Of a stretch of DNA of 10,561 nucleotides, positions 6,009 through 10,561 are shown in pieces (within the stretch, counting starts at the first letter, position 1; each line of letters begins with the position of its first letter). The stretch is taken from positions 1 through 10,561 of the forward strand of contig CAJPTV010000079.1 in assembly GCA_905373665.1 (NCBI GenBank). The letters run 5' to 3'. Source of the DNA: Bacteroidia bacterium (GTDB lineage: Bacteria > Bacteroidota > Bacteroidia > Bacteroidales > CAJPTX01). Under the pieces are notes generated by a model that worked only from the letters and a program-made list of their open reading frames with translations, was not told where the DNA came from and did no database searches. The translations under genes were made by a program, and so were the position numbers.

Positions 6009-6016
6009 CAAAGGTA
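6009..6016 (-). promoter_or_regulatory. -7 box for the 3'-5' exonuclease
   Basis: Minus-strand TACCTTTG fully matches TAnnTTTG and ends 28 nt before the ATG at 5980, a normal spacing. No TTG was found at the usual 19-21-nt distance upstream. Confidence 0.6.
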
Positions 6017-6097
6017 GCAGAATTACGACAATAATTCATTTCCGTGCTGTATATAAAAGTTTTTTCGCACTAATACCTACGAGATTTATGCCCCCTC

Positions 6098-7105
6098 TTA
6101 CTTAAAGCGCACGATAACCCCAATCGGTAAGTGGTCAGAATAGCCCTCTCGGAAGGCAATGCCCTTGCGTGTACGGCGCGGTTTGTAGCCTCCGTATTCG
6201 AGGTCTTTCTCTAGGAGGGGGGAGTAATCAAATCGGTGAGGTAGACAATCCCACCTCAGCGAATCGAGAAGCGATGGAGATACGAGAAAGGCGTCTATTT
6301 TGCTCCAATCGCCGCAATAACGATAGGTAGGATAGGTTAAGGAGTCTGGGCAAGAGAGTGCCCAATTAACGAGCTTATTTTGCGTTACAGCCTCCTCGAT
6401 GCGGGGGCTGGCTATGGTATGGAGTAGGGTGTCGGTTACGGGCATATTCATATCGCCCATTACGAGGATATTAGCTTGCGGCGATCGCCCCCGCACAGAG
6501 TCTAACAGGCGCTGCAATTGGGAAAGTGCCGCACGTACGACGTAGGGCTTCTCCCTTGCTGTCATCTGTGAAGGGAGATGACACTGCACCACGTGAAGGG
6601 TGTCGGTATGGGGCAGTAAGAATGTGGCGTAAAGGAGCTCACGCGTTGGATAGACACTCGTATCGCCCTCGAGGCGCACAGGCAACCACCGTACATTGCG
6701 GAGGCGCAGTAGGTCGCGTTGATAGAGTAACGCAACGTCAATACCGCGATGATCGGGCGAGTCCCGATGAAGGACGGAGTATTTCCCCTGCTTTAGTGGC
6801 GTCTCGTAAATAAGATGGTTAATTACACGCCGCGAGTCTATTTCACACAGCCCGATGAGTCCCAAACGGTGTCCAGTGGCAATTAAGCGTATGGCTTGCG
6901 AAATGGCTAAAGCCTTCTCTTTGAAAGCGCGTACCGTGATCCAATCGAAGGGTGCAGTGTCGTGTGTAGAGTCTTGCCAAATTGTTGGGGTGAGAAAGTT
7001 TTCTACGTTGTAGGAGATGACCAGAAACTCCTCTTGAGCATAGCCTAAAAAAGGTAGTAGTAGGAAGAGGAGGTAAGCGCAGCGCCTCTTTAGAGCGATT
7101 GGCAT
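6098..7105 (-). CDS. Exported endonuclease/exonuclease/phosphatase (EEP) family enzyme
   Basis: 335 residues from ATG 7105. The frame reaches back to 7198, but the 7105 start gives a proper signal peptide: MPIALKRRC, a hydrophobic core, then GYA|QEE. The DNase I-like fold is complete. VISYNVENF (29-37) holds the first Asn. IGLCEID (84-90) holds Glu88. RGIDVALLY is at 120-128. VVQCHLPS carries His176. VMGDMN holds Asp218 and Asn220. TYRYCGDWSKIDAFLVS is the usual substrate-side strand, and YSDHLPI gives Asp324 and His325 near the C-terminus. All metal and acid-base residues are therefore present. It has no lipobox and no T9SS sorting domain, so it is expected in the periplasm. The substrate (DNA, RNA or a phosphoester) cannot be told from sequence. 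A TAAATTTG box lies upstream, giving it its own promoter after the preceding operon. Confidence 0.87.
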   Translation of the reverse strand: MPIALKRRCAYLLFLLLPFLGYAQEEFLVISYNVENFLTPTIWQDSTHDTAPFDWITVRAFKEKALAISQAIRLIATGHRLGLIGLCEIDSRRVINHLIYETPLKQGKYSVLHRDSPDHRGIDVALLYQRDLLRLRNVRWLPVRLEGDTSVYPTRELLYATFLLPHTDTLHVVQCHLPSQMTAREKPYVVRAALSQLQRLLDSVRGRSPQANILVMGDMNMPVTDTLLHTIASPRIEEAVTQNKLVNWALSCPDSLTYPTYRYCGDWSKIDAFLVSPSLLDSLRWDCLPHRFDYSPLLEKDLEYGGYKPRRTRKGIAFREGYSDHLPIGVIVRFK

Positions 7106-7251
7106 TGTGATTCGTCCGTGGTTCAACATAAGGGCGCGCCCAATGGCGTAGGAGAAGCGAAGGTTAACCGCACAGTTAAGACGACACCTCTTTGTCACTA
7201 GCGTGCACTTGTGCGGCTCTTAAACACTCATTTATTATGCATTCTCCTGAG

Positions 7252-7259
7252 CAAATTTA
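7252..7259 (-). promoter_or_regulatory. -7 box upstream of the EEP gene
   Basis: Minus-strand TAAATTTG matches TAnnTTTG fully. It is about 147 nt before the chosen start at 7105 and 54 nt before the alternative start at 7198. The long leader contains tiny frames such as ATGAGTGTTTAA. A dyad, GTACG-att-CGTAC, lies at 7278-7290 about where a -33 element or operator would be. Confidence 0.45.
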
Positions 7260-7277
7260 GTAAATCAAGACCGAATG

Positions 7278-7290
7278 GTACGATTCGTAC
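7278..7290. promoter_or_regulatory. Small palindrome at the -33 region of the EEP promoter
   Basis: GTACG (7278-7282) and CGTAC (7286-7290) form a 5-bp dyad with a 3-nt centre, about 20 nt upstream of the -7 box. It could be an operator; it is short enough to be chance. Confidence 0.22.
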
Positions 7291-7347
7291 ACAAGAACGC
7301 CGTACTATACTTTACGCGAAGCATAGCCCTATTTCTAACCTCCTATT

Positions 7348-7644
7348 CTAGAAAAATAAAGATTGTCCCTCTATCTCTAGAATGTCGTATATCTCCTTGG
7401 CATCAGATTTCCAGAATCCGCTAGAGAGGAGTACCCTTCCCCCGAAGGTCTCTATAATGATATCTGCAAAGATAATATTGGAGCGAATCTGAACGCTTGC
7501 GATCGCAACTCGCGGTAGTGTGATGGAGTCATATCCAATCATCGCGCCTTTGTAACAACGCACCACCTCATCCTCTATTTCGATGCGATTGGGAAAAAGC
7601 AGATTGTTGTTAGACCACCGACTAGCGGTATAAATCCGTCTCAT
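7348..7644 (-). CDS. Bacterial PH-like domain protein, last gene of a five-gene operon
   Basis: 98 residues from ATG 7644 to TAG 7350. The pattern is that of a single small PH-like (bPH/YdbS-type) domain: a first strand NRIEIEDEVVRCY, GAMIGYDSITLPRVAIASVQI, then IIFADIIIETFGGRVLLSSGF and a closing helix SDAKEIYDILE. In the family the strand-strand-strand-helix order with I-x-x-x-x-I-A-S-V is common in proteins that bind membrane partners or lipids, often next to small TM proteins. It overlaps the preceding 2-TM gene by 23 nt in another frame, which suggests coupled translation. It has no TM segment itself, so it is probably cytoplasmic and docked to the membrane proteins encoded before it. 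Homology is by pattern only. No terminator is obvious after it. Confidence 0.62.
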   Translation of the reverse strand: MRRIYTASRWSNNNLLFPNRIEIEDEVVRCYKGAMIGYDSITLPRVAIASVQIRSNIIFADIIIETFGGRVLLSSGFWKSDAKEIYDILEIEGQSLFF

Positions 7645-7900
7645 TAGGGATAGTTGCGAGCTGTATAGTAACCACTATAAGCATAATGAGATAAAAGACG
7701 AAGGAAGGAATAGCGATGAGGATTGTCACCACGGTAAACGAAAGGAGGTCGAAAAAGAACTTGTTATTCTTTTCAAAGGAAGTGCCCTCAAAGAGGCTAT
7801 TTTTCCACACTTGAAAGAATGGGACATTAACTAACCCCAAAGTAAGTACGGCGATAAGTGCCGCCCGTTGCTTCTCTTTCAGACGTTCGTAGCTGGTCAT
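7622..7900 (-). CDS. Small two-TM membrane protein
   Basis: 92 residues from ATG 7900. The N-terminus (MTSYERLKEKQR) is basic, then a hydrophobic segment AALIAVLTLGLVNVPFF (about 13-29). A polar loop with Glu/Lys/Asn follows, and then a long hydrophobic stretch from about 50 to 84 (FDLLSFTVVTILIAIPSFVF through IMLIVVTIQLATI) that could span the membrane once or twice. The start overlaps the stop of the 377-aa membrane protein as ATGA, the usual sign of coupled expression and partnership. Its end overlaps the PH-like gene by 23 nt. I do not recognise a family. From context it may be a membrane anchor or accessory subunit of the larger membrane protein. Confidence 0.68.
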   Translation of the reverse strand: MTSYERLKEKQRAALIAVLTLGLVNVPFFQVWKNSLFEGTSFEKNNKFFFDLLSFTVVTILIAIPSFVFYLIMLIVVTIQLATIPNETDLYR

Positions 7901-9030
7901 GACTCGATCTCAAAGTCTTCTATATCGATAGGAGCATTGGGTTGCGCCTCCCGCTCTCTACCGTTCAGCGAGGGGAGCTCCAAAGTACGATTGCTGCCGA
8001 ACTCATGCTCGTATGCCTGCACTTCATTCCTCGCATCCGCTCCATTTCTAAGCATTCCATAAACGATAAGGAACTGATCTATTTTATTTCGGTTGTCTTC
8101 TGGCATTGAGTGATAAAGCTCAGGAAATGTAATAGATGCCGTTGCTGGAGGGCAGATATCTATTCTCTGGAAGGCTACCAAATTACCGATATACAGGTCA
8201 AGGTCGCCGAGATTATGTTCGTATGACTTCCTTTCAATAAAGCGCTGTAGGCTCATAAAAAGTTCCCTTAGCTCCCCCACCTGACTAGCAAAAGTACGAA
8301 GTTGACTTTCGATAGATTTTTCTATATTCTCTATTGCCTTCTGGAGTTCGTCCTCTTTTCTTTCTGCTTTTTCATAAGCACGGGCGTCAAGCTGATCTTC
8401 ATAGGTATAGAATAAAACAATTTGTATTGCCAGAGAAATAATAACCCAGACAAGGGTAACAAGCCACCCATCGATATCAGTAGGCGCAACAAAGAGTTGA
8501 GAAATGATATATACGGCAGGGATTACCAATAGTAAAAGCCAAGCATACTTCCTCTTTTTGTTAGAGACCTTCGGGTCATTCTTTTCTTTCCCTTTTAAAG
8601 CACGCACAGCCTGAGTGAGCAGGTAGCCAAGCAACATAGCCACAACCACAGAGGTAATCCATTCGATGATTGTGCCTATAAACGCAGCATCCCCTTCGAA
8701 AGAAGAGTTTATACCTAACTTATTAGCCACAAACTTCTGCGCTGGATAAAGAAACAACGCCGCATCTATTATAGGAAACCACTTATACAGTTGGCGCAGA
8801 AGCGGATACCATTGTTTTTTGGTATTATCTATAGTCAGCGGTCTCGCCTCCTCCGTTTCCCAGAACATCGTCAAGTTGGCTTCAGCCGTAGGGAGATCTT
8901 TTCTTTGCAGCGCAAGAATGTTATCTGTAGTTCCCATAAGACTTTGACAAGCCTTGGCAATGTCATTAACAATCTGATCTCCTTGCGCTGTATAATCGGG
9001 AACGACTTCTTCAACGGGTCTTATTCTCAT
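7897..9030 (-). CDS. Multi-pass membrane protein with long cytoplasmic coiled coil, unknown family
   Basis: 377 residues from ATG 9030. A soluble N-terminal ~80 residues (helical, with Trp57 and a TLTIDN-like stretch) precede a weakly hydrophobic helix WFPIIDAALFLYP (84-96). Three clear membrane segments follow: about 117-141 (WITSVVVAMLLGYLL), 162-183 (YAWLLLLVIPAVYIISQLFV) and 187-209 (GWLVTLVWVIISLAIQIVLF). The loop between the first two is strongly basic (KGKEKNDPKVSNKKRK), so it should lie in the cytoplasm. From about 211 to 266 there is a heptad-like, Glu/Lys-rich coiled coil, then a soluble helical part and an acidic C-terminus (DIEDFEIES). No enzymatic motif is visible. It is the central membrane component of the operon: 32 nt after the lipoprotein gene and 4-nt overlapping the next. 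A sensor or scaffold role is possible but unproven. Confidence 0.72.
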   Translation of the reverse strand: MRIRPVEEVVPDYTAQGDQIVNDIAKACQSLMGTTDNILALQRKDLPTAEANLTMFWETEEARPLTIDNTKKQWYPLLRQLYKWFPIIDAALFLYPAQKFVANKLGINSSFEGDAAFIGTIIEWITSVVVAMLLGYLLTQAVRALKGKEKNDPKVSNKKRKYAWLLLLVIPAVYIISQLFVAPTDIDGWLVTLVWVIISLAIQIVLFYTYEDQLDARAYEKAERKEDELQKAIENIEKSIESQLRTFASQVGELRELFMSLQRFIERKSYEHNLGDLDLYIGNLVAFQRIDICPPATASITFPELYHSMPEDNRNKIDQFLIVYGMLRNGADARNEVQAYEHEFGSNRTLELPSLNGREREAQPNAPIDIEDFEIES

Positions 9031-9062
9031 GATTTCTGTTATTAAGAGGTCTAGAGTTCCAA

Positions 9063-9809
9063 TTATTTCTGCTTCTCAAGACAGGTATTCAAGAAGTCCT
9101 GAGAAGGGATGTAGCGAATCACCTGATCAAATGTCGCAAACTCTTTGGTAGGTTTTAAATCAGAATTGGAATCTAGCGACGTCCCTACTGCAAACAATTT
9201 CGTTCTCTTCGGGATCTGCAAGAGTTCTCGATTCTTTGTGTTATGCTCCAAATCACTCACTAAAAGGATCAATGATATATTAGCTCCTTCATCAGCCACT
9301 ACATAAGAGAGAGCCTTATTCACCGCACCATAGACATCTGACCCTTTAGATTTACGAGTCACATCTTTAGCATAGGCCAAGGATAACACTGAATCAACTT
9401 TTAGCGAAAAAGCGGCTCTAGCCTCCTCTTGTGCTTTCCAGTATTCCTTTTGATTGGTATAATGCTCTTTTGTTTTTTTCTGTAGTTCACTACTACCATC
9501 ACCTGTCTTTAACTCTACATCCTTAGGCGGCTTTTGATACCACGACCATTCTGCAACCGCATTATTGGCAGAATTTTCATCAACGTATGTGAGGTATAAA
9601 CTCCCATAACCGAGGATGGATAGAGAATCCATTAGCTTTTCAATTTCAGATAAACTGATATGAGGAACTGCATTCTGATTGAGTTGGGCATCAGTTCCAT
9701 CCACAATCAAGCAAATGCTATAGGTGTATTCTTTCTTTTCCTTTTTACAAGAAGTAAAAAGACTTACTACCCCAAGGAGGAGGAATAAGTAGAGACGATA
9801 GTGACGCAT
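9063..9809 (-). CDS. Lipoprotein with von Willebrand factor A-like domain
   Basis: 248 residues from ATG 9809. The N-terminus is a lipoprotein signal (MRHYRLYLFLLLGVV then LFTSC, lipidated Cys21) followed by KKEKKE, so it is anchored to an envelope membrane and may be surface-exposed. The remainder looks like a vWA fold. A first strand SICLIVDGTDA (31-41) has Asp37 and Thr39 at the MIDAS DxS/T position. GSDVYGAVNKALSYV (156-170) sits where the second MIDAS loop and helix would be. LILLVSDLEH (180-189) ends in Asp186 as in the L-x-x-D loop, and KLFAVGTSL follows as the next strand. The third Ser of DxSxS is absent, so metal binding may be partial. An insert around residues 85-135 (Lys/Glu-rich, helical) is unusual. 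vWA domains usually mediate protein-protein contact. The gene starts 1 nt after the 82-aa gene ends. Confidence 0.72.
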   Translation of the reverse strand: MRHYRLYLFLLLGVVSLFTSCKKEKKEYTYSICLIVDGTDAQLNQNAVPHISLSEIEKLMDSLSILGYGSLYLTYVDENSANNAVAEWSWYQKPPKDVELKTGDGSSELQKKTKEHYTNQKEYWKAQEEARAAFSLKVDSVLSLAYAKDVTRKSKGSDVYGAVNKALSYVVADEGANISLILLVSDLEHNTKNRELLQIPKRTKLFAVGTSLDSNSDLKPTKEFATFDQVIRYIPSQDFLNTCLEKQK

Positions 9810-9810
9810 A

Positions 9811-10059
9811 TTAGTATGTTATCCCGTAAGTAGGTTCTGCTACAAAGCGCCCCAAATGACGACGACAGATGGAAGCGGCACGCTCAATGTTAGAGCAATC
9901 TGCTTGGATATCAACTCTGAAAGAGAATTCCCAATAATCGTAAAATGCGAGCTTGTCAGAGTCGCAATAATCGTCATACATGGAGAGTCGGAAGTCTTCT
10001 TTTACCTCGTTAAACATCGCCTCGTTAGGAAATATGAACGTCATTTCTCGTGTAGCCAT
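9811..10059 (-). CDS. Small soluble protein, 82 aa, first gene of the operon
   Basis: 82 residues from ATG 10059 to TAA 9813. It is acidic/aromatic and has no signal peptide or membrane segment. The likely order is strand (REMTFIFPN), helix (EAMFNEVKEDFRLSM), an acidic loop (YDDYCDSDK), strand (YWEFSFRVDIQA), helix (SNIERAASICRRHLGRF), short strand. This alternation could be a ferredoxin-like alpha/beta fold, but that is a guess from pattern only. No family is recognised. The TAA is followed after 1 nt by the ATG of the vWA lipoprotein, so the two are almost certainly co-translated. It is the first gene of the operon and could be a regulator or cytoplasmic partner. Confidence 0.62.
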   Translation of the reverse strand: MATREMTFIFPNEAMFNEVKEDFRLSMYDDYCDSDKLAFYDYWEFSFRVDIQADCSNIERAASICRRHLGRFVAEPTYGITY

Positions 10060-10161
10060 CAGAAAAATGTTTAGTTACACACCCATTAAAACGAAGTGAA
10101 AGAGACAAGCTCCGTAGCATTAAATAGATGAGAACTCTTGATAGAATCTCCTTTTAAGCGA

Positions 10162-10170
10162 CAAAGATTA
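10162..10170 (-). promoter_or_regulatory. Weak promoter candidate for the five-gene operon
   Basis: Minus-strand TAATCTTTG resembles TAnnTTTG with one extra spacer base and lies about 102 nt before the first start at 10059. A TTG lies about 16 nt further upstream, shorter than usual. No better box was found between here and the first gene. Confidence 0.3.
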
Positions 10171-10208
10171 TCTAGCTTTCACGCCGCAAGTTTTTTTCTG
10201 ACGACATG

Positions 10209-10242
10209 ACCAAATATTTTATCCGATTTTGGTAAAATATTT
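10209..10242. promoter_or_regulatory. A/T-rich nested dyad upstream of the operon
   Basis: AAATATTTTA (10212-10221) and TAAAATATTT (10233-10242) are a perfect 10-bp inverted repeat with an 11-nt centre. A second, overlapping dyad, ACCAAA (10209-10214) with TTTGGT (10228-10233), shares bases with it. It lies about 40 nt upstream of the weak operon promoter, a reasonable place for a regulator-binding site. A/T richness raises the chance that it is fortuitous. Confidence 0.4.
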
Positions 10243-10329
10243 TCGTTCTAAAGAGATAAAGAGCTGAGTAATACGCGAAAACAGTGCTTCGAAATAAGAC
10301 ACTACATAGAGACTATATCTGTCACTTTG

Positions 10330-10561
10330 ATGAACTATCACCTCTTTTTCTCATCTGTTTGTGAGGTAAAAACTGTCATTCTAGAAAAAAGAGAGATTCT
10401 GGTTTACAGAGATACCTTCTCTTTTCAAGAGCAAAAGAACTTATCGCTCAACGATGAAATAGACACGAACAGAGAGAAAAGGGCACACAAAGAACGAGGT
10501 AACAATATGGTAGTGTCTGTAAAAGTGTGTAAGCCCCCCCCTCTCTTCATTCCTCCAGCAG
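10330..10561 (+). CDS. Possible partial gene, open to the window edge (unrecognised)
   Basis: From ATG 10330 the frame stays open for 77 codons to the last base. Without requiring a start it is open from 10252, about 103 codons, which is long for A/T-rich sequence. The start reads MNYHLFFSSVCEVKTVILEK, with a Lys/Glu/Arg-rich middle. It then reaches a Pro run encoded by a C8 tract (10534-10541) and Ser-rich codons. No domain is recognised, and the composition near the end is not convincing. A near-consensus box TATATCTG (10314-10321) is too close to this ATG to serve it well. It may be a real gene beginning here, a remnant or chance. Confidence 0.22.
   Translation, partial: MNYHLFFSSVCEVKTVILEKREILVYRDTFSFQEQKNLSLNDEIDTNREKRAHKERGNNMVVSVKVCKPPPLFIPPA

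Larger units (their letters stand above)
10060..10561. other. 502-nt region upstream of the operon, no confident gene
   Basis: It contains the weak operon promoter, the A/T-rich dyad, a T7 run near 10191-10197, an 8-bp inverted repeat AAAAGAGA/TCTCTTTT (about 10385-10430) without a following T-run, and a C8 tract at 10534-10541. The only long frame is the open-ended one starting at 10330. A 41-codon minus-strand frame from ATG 10550 begins near a GGAGG but is very short. No tRNA-like fold or attachment site was seen. Confidence 0.45.

Noticed and set aside
7106..7198. Longer EEP protein starting at 7198
   Set aside because: It would add 31 residues ahead of a clear signal peptide; the 7105 start is preferred, though the -7 box at 7252-7259 does not exclude the longer form.
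2551..10394. Recurrent CTAGAAAAA near 2553, 7348 and 10381 as an att-like or repeat signal
   Set aside because: The shared core is only about nine bases of simple sequence, the flanks differ, and the sites do not bound a coherent element.
1..10561. CRISPR array, tRNA/rRNA genes, complete insertion sequence, integrase
   Set aside because: No regularly spaced repeat-spacer pattern, no tRNA-like fold and no transposase or integrase motif was found on either strand.

Overview
The window looks like a chromosome segment from a Bacteroidota bacterium, most likely Porphyromonas or a close relative. Four things point there: a type IX secretion (T9SS) C-terminal sorting domain on a secreted protein; -7 boxes of the Bacteroidota form TAnnTTTG upstream of several genes; A-rich leaders in place of clear Shine-Dalgarno sites; and a member of the AAA-ATPase-like / PD-(D/E)XK family that is expanded in this group. 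The genus is an inference; no rRNA or tRNA gene is present to settle it.

Left part (1-2274). A truncated M20-family dipeptidase (minus strand, N-terminal 148 residues) is divergent from a secreted Omp28-like protein with a CxxC thioredoxin-like N-terminal region, two internal repeat domains, a Gly/Pro-rich linker and a T9SS sorting domain. Both have a TAnnTTTG box in the shared intergenic region.

Middle gap (2275-3198). This stretch has one plausible 45-aa minus-strand membrane-type peptide. Otherwise it is non-coding and rich in hairpins, short direct repeats and a run of ten C. It looks like a decayed or structured insertion and includes a start-less reading-frame remnant (2905-3108).

Centre (3199-7105). 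Three minus-strand genes follow. The first is an AAA-ATPase-like / PD-(D/E)XK family protein whose active-site residues look degraded, with its own good promoter and terminator. The second is a DnaQ-like 3'-5' exonuclease of the PolB-exo2 family, with a conservatively altered Exo III motif and an acidic tail. The third is an exported endonuclease/exonuclease/phosphatase-fold enzyme with a complete catalytic set.

Right part (7348-10059). Five tightly packed minus-strand genes form a clear operon, read in the order: 82-aa soluble protein, vWA-like lipoprotein, multi-pass membrane protein with a long coiled coil, 2-TM small protein, bacterial PH-like protein. The junctions are 1 nt, 32 nt, a 4-nt ATGA overlap and a 23-nt overlap. 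I do not recognise the operon as a named system. It is visibly AT-richer than the left part and is the best candidate here for an undescribed, envelope-associated system. Upstream of it (10060-10561) lie a weak promoter, a 10-bp A/T-rich dyad and an open frame that runs off the window edge.
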